Assembly (NCBI GenBank): GCA_009695405.1
Contig: SIAZ01000016.1
Location: 1-24,466 of the forward strand
DNA length: 24,466 bases
Reading direction: 5' to 3'
Source of the DNA: Pedosphaera sp.
GTDB taxonomy: Bacteria > Verrucomicrobiota > Verrucomicrobiia > Limisphaerales > UBA9464
Part shown: one piece after another, positions 1-8,263 of the stretch
Layout of the letters: each line of letters begins with the position of its first letter
How positions within the stretch are numbered: the stretch's first letter is position 1
Made by a program: the position numbers and the translations under genes
The notes under the pieces: model-generated
The model's database searches: none
Told to the model about the DNA's origin: nothing
The model's input: the letters and a program-made list of their open reading frames with translations, nothing else

Positions 1-142
1 TTCGTCAGACCTCTCGAAACCCTTCCCACTCTTTCTCGGAACCACTCGGTTCATTCCATCGAGCCGCAGACTGCCGTCGGTTTTTTTCCAAATTTTAATT
101 TCAAACGTCACGTTTCAAAAAGCTCGGTTTTTGGAAGTCCCC

Positions 143-916
143 TTAACGAGTACCCAGCAAGCGCAAGACTTCAGAATGCACTTCAGGCGCACAGGCTATG
201 GCCGAGGTTGCCCCCATATGGTCGGCTGGGCGCCCCTGCCAATCTGTCACCTTTGCTCCAGCTCCCTCGAGAACAGGAATCAAGGGCAGTAAATCCCAAG
301 GATTCATAATCGGATCAACCATGACATCGACCCACCCAGCACAGAGCATCAAGTAGCCGTAACAATCACCAAATCCACGGTACAGTCGAACAGCCTTCGT
401 CAACGCCTCAAATCCTGCGCCCCCTTGGTATTTTGCCGGATAGAGAGGATCCGTGGTTAATAAGGTGGCTTCCGACACCGAGGGACATCGACGAACCCTT
501 ACCGGTGCACCATTAAGGGTTGTAGTGTGCCCATCCCCAATCATCAACTGACCGGTTACCGGTTGGTTGATGCAGCCTAGTAGGGGCTTTCCTCGGTGTA
601 AAAGTCCAATCAAGGTCCCAAACAATGGGACCGTCAAAATAAAACTCTTGGTGCCATCAACAGGGTCCAGCACCCAAACAAATTCCGCGTCGCCCCGCTC
701 GGTGCCGAATTCTTCACCCACAATGCCGTGCTCAGGAAATCGAGCCTTAATTCGCTCTCGCATCACTTGCTCCGCCCCTCGGTCAGCTAGAGTCACCGGA
801 GAGGAATCACCTTTTAGTTCGAGCCCCATACCACGGGCCCCGTAAAACGGAAGAATCACCTCAGAACTCGCTTGGGCCAGTTCGTGAATAAAGGAAATAT
901 AAGGCCCCGTGTTCAT
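143..916 (-). CDS. hisN: Histidinol-phosphatase / inositol-monophosphatase family phosphatase
   Basis: A 257-residue Mg-dependent phosphomonoesterase of the inositol monophosphatase superfamily. Visible metal-site motifs are GEEFG (Glu68/69), DPVDGTKS (Asp84, Asp87) and a late PWD (Asp208). The 'DGTKSF...P.FGTLI' stretch and the C-terminal 'PLIPVLEGAGAKVTDW' resemble HisN-type histidinol-phosphatases (last phosphatase step of histidine synthesis) more than true inositol phosphatases, but substrate cannot be fixed from sequence; inositol-1-phosphate or another sugar phosphate remains possible. The open frame extends to 1099, but that extension overlaps hemC and has no family similarity. The ATG at 916 fits the family N-terminus and leaves a 76-base gap after hemC. 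The leader is pyrimidine-rich (cttccttcc) with no Shine-Dalgarno. It is the last gene of the minus-strand hem cluster in this window. Confidence 0.85.
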   Translation of the reverse strand: MNTGPYISFIHELAQASSEVILPFYGARGMGLELKGDSSPVTLADRGAEQVMRERIKARFPEHGIVGEEFGTERGDAEFVWVLDPVDGTKSFILTVPLFGTLIGLLHRGKPLLGCINQPVTGQLMIGDGHTTTLNGAPVRVRRCPSVSEATLLTTDPLYPAKYQGGAGFEALTKAVRLYRGFGDCYGYLMLCAGWVDVMVDPIMNPWDLLPLIPVLEGAGAKVTDWQGRPADHMGATSAIACAPEVHSEVLRLLGTR

Positions 917-992
917 ACGTCGGAAGGAAGTTAACGGGGCGTTAGGGAGACGAACAAGGCTTTCATCAAATCGAAGAAACAGATCGAGGAAT

Positions 993-2048
993 TTATCGCA
1001 AGACACAAGCCGCTGCGTCGCGACCCAATCGATCCGCTTCCCGCACCGGTGCGCGTAGGGTTGCCTGTCGACTCTGACCATCGGCAAAGACCTGAACACT
1101 CAACTCCAATTGATGTCCAAGAAGCCGAGCATAACCTGCAATCGGACTCTGGCAACCTCCACCAAAAGCTCTCAAAAAAGCCCGCTCTGCCGTCACCGCT
1201 TGACGAGTGTTAAAATGGTCCAATGCTGCCACCAAAGTACTGATTTCGGAATCATCAGACCGAACCTCTAAGGCCACCGCTCCTTGCCCAACGGCAGGCA
1301 GCATTTCTTGGGGTTCGAGAAACGATACTAAAATACCTTCCGGTGGCGGCTCCACGGCAGCGCGTGCAACCGGACCCAATCGGGGATTTATCCGCAACGC
1401 TCCGCCAGGACTGACATCAAAATTCAATCTCGCTAAACCTGCTGCCGCGAGAAGCGTTGCGTCCATTGCATCGTCCTTCATGAGTTTACCCAAACGAGTC
1501 CCTACATTACCTCGCATCGGGATGATCGACATATCTGGCCTCAAGGCTTGAACCGTGGCCGCACGCCGTGTGCTGCTAGTGGCAATAACCGATCGCTGCG
1601 GCAAACGTACCAATTTTAAACCTGCCGAAAATCCAGAGCGGATTTTCATACCGGGAGACCACTCAGAATGAGCCACACGTTGGCGCTCCACTAAATTGGT
1701 ATCCCGGTAAAGCAATACGTCCCGAACGTCTTGACGTTGACCTACCGCCCCAATCATCAACCCCTCAGGAAGCTCAGTGGGAAGATCCTTCAGACTGTGC
1801 ACGGCGATATCAGCTTGTCGCTCGAGCAAGGCCACTTCTAATTCCTTGGTGAAAAGCCCCTTCGGTAATGCCGCCCCCGGATTGGAGAGCGACGCCGTCT
1901 GCAGGGCATCTCCTGTGGTCCGGATAATTTCCAAACGAAAGGACCGTCGGGGAAAGGCCTGTTGCAGTTGTCCAAGAACCTGAGTGGCTTGAGCCAAGGC
2001 GAGGGCACTTCCACGGGTGGCGATAACGACGGGACGATCCGGTGACAT
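993..2048 (-). CDS. hemC: Hydroxymethylbilane synthase (porphobilinogen deaminase)
   Basis: Joins four porphobilinogens into hydroxymethylbilane in the cytoplasm. Seen: N-terminal IATRGSALAL; SLKD with catalytic Asp88; the TSSTRR and RGNVGTRLGKL arginine-rich cofactor/substrate region; LPAVGQGA near residue 251; and GGGCQSPI with Cys299, the residue that covalently holds the dipyrromethane cofactor. At 351 residues it is longer than the usual roughly 310. By comparison with the E. coli sequence as I recall it, the extra length sits in two places, about residues 116-150 (between RDVLL and the TSS motif) and about 213-243 (between GLARL and the LPAVGQG motif). The ATG at 2048 is chosen because it fits the family start and falls 7 bases after the hemA stop; an upstream in-frame start at 2114 would overlap hemA. 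No hemD follows; the next gene is the phosphatase. Confidence 0.96.
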   Translation of the reverse strand: MSPDRPVVIATRGSALALAQATQVLGQLQQAFPRRSFRLEIIRTTGDALQTASLSNPGAALPKGLFTKELEVALLERQADIAVHSLKDLPTELPEGLMIGAVGQRQDVRDVLLYRDTNLVERQRVAHSEWSPGMKIRSGFSAGLKLVRLPQRSVIATSSTRRAATVQALRPDMSIIPMRGNVGTRLGKLMKDDAMDATLLAAAGLARLNFDVSPGGALRINPRLGPVARAAVEPPPEGILVSFLEPQEMLPAVGQGAVALEVRSDDSEISTLVAALDHFNTRQAVTAERAFLRAFGGGCQSPIAGYARLLGHQLELSVQVFADGQSRQATLRAPVREADRLGRDAAACVLR

Positions 2049-2055
2049 GGAAAAA

Positions 2056-3102
2056 TCAGGAGGCGTGAGAACGGAAACCAAAGGGAGAAAAACGGCGGCC
2101 CTCGACGAACTCAAGGGCTGTGGAACGAATTAGGGTCTCGCAACGGACTAATTCTTCACGTCGCAACTGTGATGCTGCATCGGCGACGGTTTGCAAATCA
2201 TCGACATTGGCGACATACACATCGCGCAAGGCAGAGACTAAGGGGTCAATATCACGTGGCACAGCTAGATCGATCAACAAAAGCGGTCGATAGCCTCGGA
2301 GAACTATGAGCCGTTCGAGCCGCGGACGATCCAAAATATAGCCAGGAGATCCCGTCGCACTCACGACAATATCAACTCGGGTAAATGCCTTGTCCCAATC
2401 CTCGAAGCGAACGGCTTCACCGCTTAGTGCCTCTGCCAAGGAGGCGGCTTTATCGAAAGTCCGATTGGAAACGAAAATCTTTTTGACGCCTCGGCTTTGA
2501 AGTGCGCGTGCCGTCTTTTCGCTCGTATCACCGGCACCCACCACTAGTACATCGTGGCCGCTTAAATTATCAAAAATCTGTTCGGCAAGCTCCACGGCCA
2601 CCGAAGCAACACTGGTGTTACCTCGTTGAATCTGAGTCTCGGTCCGAACTCGCTTAGCAACACTAAATGCCTTCTGAAAAATCCGATTCAACCCGCCACC
2701 AGTGAGCCCAGCGGTGAGGGCACCAGAATAGGATTTTTTGACCTGACCTAGAATCTCCGTTTCTCCAAGAACCATGGAATCCAACCCGGAAACGACTCGA
2801 AACAAATGTTCCAAGGCCGTTGTCCCAGTATGTAAGAAGGAAACCGCCGATAGATCGCCGACAAACCGACGATCGTTCCCCAAGAACTCGCGAACATGCC
2901 GCGCTAAAGGCGTCGGATCCCCTTGACCAACGGCATAAATCTCTACGCGGTTACATGTTGAAATAACCACTGCTTCAGACACACATCCCGCAGCAATCAA
3001 CCGACCGCCCGCCGCGACGGCATCTGATTCCAGAAATGCTAACTTCTCCCGCACTTCGACAGGTGCACATCGATGGCTTGTACCGGCGACAATCAACGAC
3101 AT
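2056..3102 (-). CDS. hemA: Glutamyl-tRNA reductase
   Basis: Reduces glutamyl-tRNA(Glu) with NADPH to glutamate-1-semialdehyde, the first committed step of the C5 tetrapyrrole pathway. Seen: N-terminal GTSHRCAPVEVRE; catalytic Cys50 in STCNRVEIY (same position as in E. coli); VLGETEILGQVK; and a Rossmann segment VLVVGAGDTSEKTA. The protein is 348 residues against about 420 in E. coli. It stops soon after the start of the C-terminal helical dimerisation domain (last residues FGFRSHAS), so much of that domain is missing. A frameshift is not favoured because hemC begins 7 bases downstream. The start ATG shares one base with the stop of the upstream membrane gene (TGATG), indicating translational coupling. 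Confidence 0.96.
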   Translation of the reverse strand: MSLIVAGTSHRCAPVEVREKLAFLESDAVAAGGRLIAAGCVSEAVVISTCNRVEIYAVGQGDPTPLARHVREFLGNDRRFVGDLSAVSFLHTGTTALEHLFRVVSGLDSMVLGETEILGQVKKSYSGALTAGLTGGGLNRIFQKAFSVAKRVRTETQIQRGNTSVASVAVELAEQIFDNLSGHDVLVVGAGDTSEKTARALQSRGVKKIFVSNRTFDKAASLAEALSGEAVRFEDWDKAFTRVDIVVSATGSPGYILDRPRLERLIVLRGYRPLLLIDLAVPRDIDPLVSALRDVYVANVDDLQTVADAASQLRREELVRCETLIRSTALEFVEGRRFSPFGFRSHAS

Positions 3103-3947
3103 CAGAGGGAAGGGATGACTAGGTTGCGGTTATGCATCTCGGAAAGCATATAGACCCCCCAGAAGGTCAACATAAGTATAGCAAAGCCAATCACCGCACC
3201 CCAAGCGAGGCGCCGCCCCCGCTGTTGAAAGCGCCAAGCACCAATAAGAAGAGCGCTGTAGACACTCCAAGTCACGAGTGAATAAATAACAAACGGATCG
3301 GGAACGAACCACTTGCCTCGAGCTTGTAAGAGGTAAAATGAACCGGTCATCAAGCCGGCCGACAAGAAAGCCAATCCAGCGCAAAGAAGACGTATCGAAG
3401 TGACTTCTAAACGAGCAATCGGGGGCAACAAAGCGAACAAAGCACGTGAAGTATTAAAGCGGAGGTTATGCTCTTGACGCAGGTACATTCCCGAAGCCAT
3501 TGAACCGAGCCCGAATGCTCCGTAAGCCAACAAGACAAGAGCGGCATGGATAGGACCCCAATTACTGCTAAAATCAGGTTGCGACCCTCGATGCCGATCT
3601 AATGCTGGCATTAAAGCAAAGACGCCTAAGACCAGTAAAACTGGCGAGGCAAAAGCCCCAAGAAATCGAAGTCGACTGAATCCGCCCAAAACAGCATAGG
3701 ACGCTGAAATCGTCCATGCGACAAACATAGTCGCCTCGAAGAGATTAGTAATCGGACAACGTTCAAGGCTAAATCCCCGTCGAAACATCGCGGCGGTATG
3801 CAGCACCAATCCCGCCAACATCAGGACATAAATAGCGCGATTATCCTGACGAAAGCCCCGGCGCCAGATCAGCACAGCAAAAATGGCCGCCGCCGCGTAA
3901 ACCGCGACAGCGAAACCAAAAAGCAAACGATCCTGAATAACGATCAC
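3102..3947 (-). CDS. CcsA/HemX-family cytochrome c assembly-type membrane protein
   Basis: A 281-residue polytopic membrane protein with about eight hydrophobic segments. The segment 'GFSLERCPITNLFEATMF' matches the conserved 'G..P..N..E...F' region of the CcsA/CcmC/HemX family, and histidines occur in VLHTAAM, IHAALV and MHNRN, which could be haem ligands. The tryptophan-rich WWD signature of true haem-handling CcsA proteins is not seen; the equivalent place reads KWFVPDPFVIYSLVTW. It therefore resembles HemX, which accompanies hemA in Gram-positive hem operons and is reported to influence HemA levels. Direct coupling to hemA (1-base overlap) supports a HemX-like role, by inference. The start is GTG, the first possible initiation codon after an in-frame stop; no clear Shine-Dalgarno precedes it. 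Confidence 0.85.
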   Translation of the reverse strand: MIVIQDRLLFGFAVAVYAAAAIFAVLIWRRGFRQDNRAIYVLMLAGLVLHTAAMFRRGFSLERCPITNLFEATMFVAWTISASYAVLGGFSRLRFLGAFASPVLLVLGVFALMPALDRHRGSQPDFSSNWGPIHAALVLLAYGAFGLGSMASGMYLRQEHNLRFNTSRALFALLPPIARLEVTSIRLLCAGLAFLSAGLMTGSFYLLQARGKWFVPDPFVIYSLVTWSVYSALLIGAWRFQQRGRRLAWGAVIGFAILMLTFWGVYMLSEMHNRNLVIPSL

Positions 3948-4035
3948 AGTCTAATCTTAAATGAAAATGGCCCGACCGGTCGCTAGGACTGTCGGAAGTA
4001 TCGAGCCCTATCCAATCAACTGATGCCTCTAATGA

Positions 4036-4704
4036 TTAGTTCTTTTTGACCCGAATATTCCTGTAATGAACAATCGACTTCGGATCATGCGCCTGAAGGG
4101 CGATGGTTCCAGCGTTCAGTTTGCGCTCGAAGTCCTTACCAGGTCGGCGTCCAGCTTCCTCAGTGTAGTTATTGACCAATTTGCCGTTCAGATAAATTTT
4201 AATATTCCCACCCTTCACAATCACATGATGGGTATACCATTCATTATCGCGGACAATTCCCTTCGTTGTCTCCTCTTTCACATCCTGTACGGAGTAAATA
4301 CTGCCCGACTTCCTCCAGTCGCCCTGAGTCTGATTCACTTGAGTTTCATACCCGCCCCAAGGCCAACCTGAATCCTGATACTTGGTGTGGATATAGATAC
4401 CGCCGTTTGAGCCGGGACCTGTCTTTACGTCCACCTTGAGTTCGAAATCTTTAAAGGGCTGCAGTGGCCCAACATAAAAATTATGGGATCGCCCGCCCTG
4501 AGCCCGAAAGGATTTCTCGTCGAGGGTCCAAGCTTTCGGGTCTTCATTAACCTTCCAACCTTCCCAACTACCGTCGGAAATAAGGGTGAAACCCTCGGAA
4601 TCAACAGACCCGATGGAACCTGGCGGCAGAGTAGCAACAGAGCTTGTGGAACAACCGGTAAGAATCGCGGCCGCTACGATACAAATAAGAGAATTTTTTT
4701 CCAT
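4036..4704 (-). CDS. DUF1080 (3-keto-disaccharide hydrolase-like) lipoprotein
   Basis: A 222-residue secreted lipoprotein of the DUF1080 family, a concanavalin-like jelly-roll fold. Some members hydrolyse 3-keto-glucosides or act on glycans, and they are abundant in Planctomycetes and Verrucomicrobia. Seen: N-terminal signal MEKNSLICIVAAAILTGC with lipobox LTGC (Cys18 as lipidated residue); then the family features 'LISDGSWEGWKV', 'DFELKVDVKTGPGSNGGIYIHT', 'GYETQVNQ', 'EWYTHHVIVKGGNIKIYLNGKLV' and a terminal 'GTIALQAHDPKSIVHYRNIRVK'. The ATG at 4704 is chosen because it gives a canonical lipoprotein signal; a TTG at 4734 would add ten residues. It is divergent from the next gene with only 50 bases between starts. 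Substrate is unknown. Confidence 0.92.
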   Translation of the reverse strand: MEKNSLICIVAAAILTGCSTSSVATLPPGSIGSVDSEGFTLISDGSWEGWKVNEDPKAWTLDEKSFRAQGGRSHNFYVGPLQPFKDFELKVDVKTGPGSNGGIYIHTKYQDSGWPWGGYETQVNQTQGDWRKSGSIYSVQDVKEETTKGIVRDNEWYTHHVIVKGGNIKIYLNGKLVNNYTEEAGRRPGKDFERKLNAGTIALQAHDPKSIVHYRNIRVKKN

Positions 4705-4742
4705 AATGACACAACGGAATTGGACGAGACCCAATGCTATCT

Positions 4743-4757
4743 GGAGAAGGCTAGTTG
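4743..4757 (+). promoter_or_regulatory. Strong ribosome binding site that fixes a TTG start
   Basis: GGAGAAGG at 4743-4750 lies 4 bases before TTG at 4755. It is the clearest Shine-Dalgarno in the window and decides the start of the orphan membrane gene. Confidence 0.6.
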
Positions 4758-5744
4758 GGCAAACTGGAATTCAGTCTAAACGACAGATTGCTCAATGCCA
4801 CAGTTCCGGTTGAAATACCTCCCAGCGTGTCTGACCTACACAAATCCGGAAATAAACGACCGAGAATCCGTTGGGCCCTCCCCTTTTCCCTTGGAGCCTG
4901 GTTTCCATTTACTGGAAGCGGTGTCGCCCGCTTTGCCAACGCGCCCATTTGGCGAACCCTTTGTGTTCTGGCTCTCTTTGCTAGCTTCACTGCCTCTTCT
5001 CTGGTTCAGGCCCTGCAAACTGTGGCTTGGCCGGTTCTTCTAAGAGCAGCAAAATCTTTCCCTGAATCCTCTGTTTCTCTGTCGGCAGGCCAACTCAATT
5101 GGGGCTCCGATACCTCTCAACTCCTCGCCGATAGCCCTCAATTCGGTATCGCTTTTCTTGGCACAAACGCCCCACCCATCGGTCGCACTGCCGATCTTCA
5201 AATTGAACTAACCCCAAATGATCTGCGGTTCGCCGGTATCGCCGGATCCGTCCGATTCCCTTGGCCAAGTACCCTGAAGCTGTCTACGACTCGAAGAGAA
5301 ACGGTGGCCGCTTGCGAGGCTTGGTATTCGCCCCTTCTGGTGATGCTCTGGTTTGCAACTGCTTTCCTTGGGGCTGTAATCGGGATCATCTCGGCTGTTC
5401 TGATTGCTCCCCTCGTGTGGCTCTTAACCACACTTCTCCGGCGACAGATCAGTCTTGGGGGCAGTTGGAAACTCGGTATTGCAGCAACGCCTGTGGGACA
5501 TCTGACCCTCAGCACCGCTCTCCTGACCTACTCACTGCGGTTTCTTTCTTGGCCTGCCTTACTGGTTGCCATTGCCTGCCATATTGTACTGGTCTGGGTA
5601 TGGACACTCTGGGCCGTTTTTCACTGCCCAATTCCTCAGAAAAACACTGAGAAGCAACCGCTTACCAATCCCTTTCAGCCCTCTACCTCGGCGCAGTCAA
5701 CAATGCCCTCAAAAAAGAAGCGAAACCCTTTCGGATTCCGCTGA
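4755..5744 (+). CDS. Orphan polytopic membrane protein of unknown function
   Basis: I do not recognise this family. The 329-residue product has a soluble N-terminus of about 60 residues, one hydrophobic segment (about 66-90), a polar region of about 100 residues that is probably extracytoplasmic, then hydrophobic blocks at about 192-228 and 248-290, and a basic, Ser/Pro-rich tail ending in PSKKKRNPFGFR. No catalytic motif or lipobox is visible. The start is TTG at 4755, supported by a good Shine-Dalgarno (GGAGAAGG, 4743-4750); no ATG is available near the N-terminus. It is divergent from the DUF1080 gene and convergent with the LRR gene, so it stands alone as a transcription unit. Membrane-like composition across the frame supports real coding. 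Confidence 0.75.
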   Translation: MGKLEFSLNDRLLNATVPVEIPPSVSDLHKSGNKRPRIRWALPFSLGAWFPFTGSGVARFANAPIWRTLCVLALFASFTASSLVQALQTVAWPVLLRAAKSFPESSVSLSAGQLNWGSDTSQLLADSPQFGIAFLGTNAPPIGRTADLQIELTPNDLRFAGIAGSVRFPWPSTLKLSTTRRETVAACEAWYSPLLVMLWFATAFLGAVIGIISAVLIAPLVWLLTTLLRRQISLGGSWKLGIAATPVGHLTLSTALLTYSLRFLSWPALLVAIACHIVLVWVWTLWAVFHCPIPQKNTEKQPLTNPFQPSTSAQSTMPSKKKRNPFGFR

Positions 5745-5780
5745 CTCCTCCAGCGCGACCCCTTCGCCGCGATCTTCCCC

Positions 5781-6686
5781 TTACTTAGTCGGTTCAGGAT
5801 CAATCCGAGCGCCCATTTTCTTAAGATCTTCAGTCTGTTTTTGAGAAACCTTGTTCAGCGAATTGCCCTTCAAATAGAGACGAACAAACGGTGCAAACGA
5901 ACGAGACCCCGCAAGATCATTAGTCATCCACCCATAAACCGACCCCAATTCACGGACGCGGTTACCTGTCAAATTAATGTAGTAGGGTGCCCGCAATCCT
6001 GTGAGGGGTGAAATATCCGAAATCCGGTTTCCAGCCGCCGAGAGTGTAGAGAGGCTGCGTAGACGATTGAAACCATTGAGGGAGTTGACACGGTTACCAT
6101 CTATATAAACCGTCGACAATCGTGTGAGATTCGTCAAAGCAGAGATCGATGAGACTCGATTTCCCGACAAATAAACTGAGGCCAGATTACTCAGGGAACC
6201 CATAGGGGTAATATCGCCAACTTGATTATGGGACAACTCCACATATTGGAGAGCGGCGACCGTGGCCAACGGGCCCACGTTCTTAACCAAATTAGAGGCT
6301 AAATTCAGGGACTGAAGTTGCTTCAAACTGGCGAGTGGACCTATGTCAGCAATACGGTTGCCGGGAATTTCTAACAGCGCCAGAGAACGGCAGTGCTGCA
6401 GCCCTGCCAGATTTGTAATTCCAACAAAGGGGGCGGATACGGTCGAAACCGATCCGACATCTGCGGCGGTCAACGGGACTTTCGACCCGCGTTTAGCAAA
6501 CACCTGTTGACGCACTGCGTCCTCCAATCGGCTATCGGCAAAAATTGAAACAATTACCGGCGCATTGGTTGGTGACTTGCTCGGCGCATTAGTGGTTTCG
6601 GCGGAATGCAGGCTCAGTGAAAACACCGCCAAACAGGCTGATCGTAAAAGGAGGGTGATCTTTCTCATGGACTTGGGTTTGATCAT
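5781..6686 (-). CDS. Secreted leucine-rich-repeat protein (internalin/SDS22-like repeats)
   Basis: A 301-residue exported protein. An N-terminal signal peptide (RKITLLLRSACLAVFSLSLHSA) is followed by an Ala/Pro/Thr-rich linker, an LRR cap-like region (about 46-90; DSRLEDAVRQQVFAK) and about seven tandem 22-residue repeats from about 93 to 248. The repeat consensus is L..L..L..L.L..N.I.DI.P, as in internalins and SDS22. A further half repeat lies near 268-280, with a charged tail after it. There is no LPXTG, lipobox or second domain, so it is probably periplasmic or outer-surface and acts in protein or glycan binding; the partner is unknown. Two ATGs are possible (6686 and 6668). The first is given; the second puts a basic residue directly before the hydrophobic core. 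It is divergent from the sugar dehydrogenase gene. Confidence 0.9.
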   Translation of the reverse strand: MIKPKSMRKITLLLRSACLAVFSLSLHSAETTNAPSKSPTNAPVIVSIFADSRLEDAVRQQVFAKRGSKVPLTAADVGSVSTVSAPFVGITNLAGLQHCRSLALLEIPGNRIADIGPLASLKQLQSLNLASNLVKNVGPLATVAALQYVELSHNQVGDITPMGSLSNLASVYLSGNRVSSISALTNLTRLSTVYIDGNRVNSLNGFNRLRSLSTLSAAGNRISDISPLTGLRAPYYINLTGNRVRELGSVYGWMTNDLAGSRSFAPFVRLYLKGNSLNKVSQKQTEDLKKMGARIDPEPTK

Positions 6687-6856
6687 CGACAGACCACCCT
6701 AAAGGTGGAAGCCATTTCGTCAATTGACTGCTCAATACTTTCACTTTTATTTCACTTTTAAACGGCCGTAGCCTCTCAGCCTCGGTTCTTGAGCCCCATC
6801 CGCCTTTCATCTTAAGGTTTCAACTTGTCCGTGCACCCCCTTTTCAAAACCAGTTT
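6687..6856. promoter_or_regulatory. Divergent intergenic region between LRR and sugar dehydrogenase genes
   Basis: A 170-base gap between divergently read genes must carry promoters for both, unless the dehydrogenase begins further upstream. The stretch near 6721-6765 is AT-rich. I cannot assign convincing -35/-10 boxes. Confidence 0.3.
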
Positions 6857-8197
6857 TTGCTTTTGCTGGCCTTAGCCCTCATCTGGGGATTCCCAATCTT
6901 GGCCGAAAATTCGGTGATCAGAACGGTCCTCGCTTCCGCCCTCGAAGAACCTATTGCCCTCGATGTCGCCGCCAATGGACGTGTTCTGATTGCAGGACGA
7001 CGGGGGCAGATTCTCAGTTGGTATCCGCAGGGATCTCGTCTGGAAACGAATGCGGTTCTCTCGGTATTTAGCGGTCCGGAAGATGGTATTTTAGGCCTCG
7101 CACTTCATCCCGACTTTGTCACTAACGGTTGGTTCTTTCTTTATCATTCGACCCCTGGAATTATCGAAAATCGCCTCTCTCGTTTTACCCTCACAAGTAA
7201 CGGTGTCTCTCTCGTCTCGCAAAAAATACTCCTTCGAGTTCCTACCCATATTCCAAAGCCAAATCACTCGGGCGGCAGACTTGGATTCGACGGTGATGGG
7301 AATCTTTATTTATCGACCGGTGACTACACCTACGCTCATCAATCCAACGGCTATGCGCCGCTCGACCGACGGCCTGGAAAAGAACTGAACGATTCCGAAC
7401 GAACGGCGGGCAACACCTTTGATCTCCGAGGCAAGATCCTACGAATCCACCCAGAAGAAAACGGCACCTATACCCTTCCCGCAGGAAACCTTTTTCCAAC
7501 TGGAACTCCGACAGCACTCCCTGAAATCTATATTATGGGTTGCCGTAACCCTTTTCGATTCTCGATAGATCGACAGACCGGTTGGCTTTGGTGGGGCGAT
7601 GTCGGCCCGGACGCTCTAGTGGCCTCCTCCGAGCGCGGCCCTGCGGGATTTGATGAATTCAACCGAACTCGCTCTGCTGGCAACTTTGGTTGGCCGTATT
7701 TTAACGCCGACAATCGCGCCTACTCCCCACACAATTTTGAAACTGGCTCCAACGCACCGCCCTTCAATCCAGAAAGACCAGAAAATACCTCCCCCAACAA
7801 CACCGGACTGCGCACGCTCCCTCCAACCCGTCCAGCCACGCTTTGGTATCCGCCGGGTTTATCCACCCGATGGCCACAACTAGGGTCAGGTCCACGCTCA
7901 GCCATGGCAGGCCCTATTTATCACTTCGATCCGACACTTAAATCCTCCCGTAAACTCCCTGCACACTTCGATGCTGCCGTGTTTCTCTTTGATTGGGAAA
8001 GGGGCTGGATTCTTGCCCTCTGGATGGATTCATCGGAACAACCGAGTCGCCTAGAACCGGTAATTCCCAGCGCCCATTTCAAACGACCAATAGGCCTGCA
8101 AATAGGGCCCGATGGCGCCCTCAACGGACTCGAATGGGGTAGCAACTGGGCCAACAATAAAGATGCTGCCCTTTTTCGAATTGAAACATCTCCCTGA
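6857..8197 (+). CDS. PQQ-dependent sugar dehydrogenase (glucose/sorbosone dehydrogenase family)
   Basis: A 446-residue periplasmic six-bladed beta-propeller enzyme that would oxidise an aldose or similar sugar using pyrroloquinoline quinone. Seen: signal-like N-terminus (LLLALALIWGFPILA), 'GILGLALHPDF' near 77, 'NHSGGRLGFDGDGNLYLSTGD' near 136-155 with His137 as the probable catalytic base, 'RGKILRI' near 191, 'GCRNPFRFSID' near 228 with the cofactor-region Arg230, and a C-terminal 'GPDGALNGLEWG'. No cytochrome c domain is fused, unlike many relatives in Verrucomicrobia and Planctomycetes. The start is uncertain: TTG at 6857 is the first usual start codon in frame, has no Shine-Dalgarno, and leaves the signal peptide without a basic n-region. 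The frame stays open upstream. Substrate and true PQQ dependence are inferred from the family. Confidence 0.87.
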   Translation: MLLLALALIWGFPILAENSVIRTVLASALEEPIALDVAANGRVLIAGRRGQILSWYPQGSRLETNAVLSVFSGPEDGILGLALHPDFVTNGWFFLYHSTPGIIENRLSRFTLTSNGVSLVSQKILLRVPTHIPKPNHSGGRLGFDGDGNLYLSTGDYTYAHQSNGYAPLDRRPGKELNDSERTAGNTFDLRGKILRIHPEENGTYTLPAGNLFPTGTPTALPEIYIMGCRNPFRFSIDRQTGWLWWGDVGPDALVASSERGPAGFDEFNRTRSAGNFGWPYFNADNRAYSPHNFETGSNAPPFNPERPENTSPNNTGLRTLPPTRPATLWYPPGLSTRWPQLGSGPRSAMAGPIYHFDPTLKSSRKLPAHFDAAVFLFDWERGWILALWMDSSEQPSRLEPVIPSAHFKRPIGLQIGPDGALNGLEWGSNWANNKDAALFRIETSP

Positions 8198-8263
8198 CAG
8201 ACTTCCTCGCTCTACCTCGGGTCAGTCCTTCACATTGTTCTCTCTTCTGACTAACCTCAAAAA

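Noticed and set aside
1..142. Possible gene end or terminator at the left edge (T-tract near 90-97, small repeat aaacg-tca-cgttt near 104-116)
   Set aside because: Stems are only 4-5 bp and no coding frame with recognisable features reaches the edge; too weak to call.
993..1155. Upstream extension of the phosphatase to 1099 and a second short minus-strand frame at 931-1155
   Set aside because: Both lie inside hemC in another frame; the phosphatase family start is at 916.
2049..2114. N-terminal extension of hemC to 2114, or a frameshift completing the HemA C-terminus
   Set aside because: The extension has no similarity to HemC. The hemA stop and hemC start are 7 bases apart in a normal operon junction, so a frameshift is not needed.
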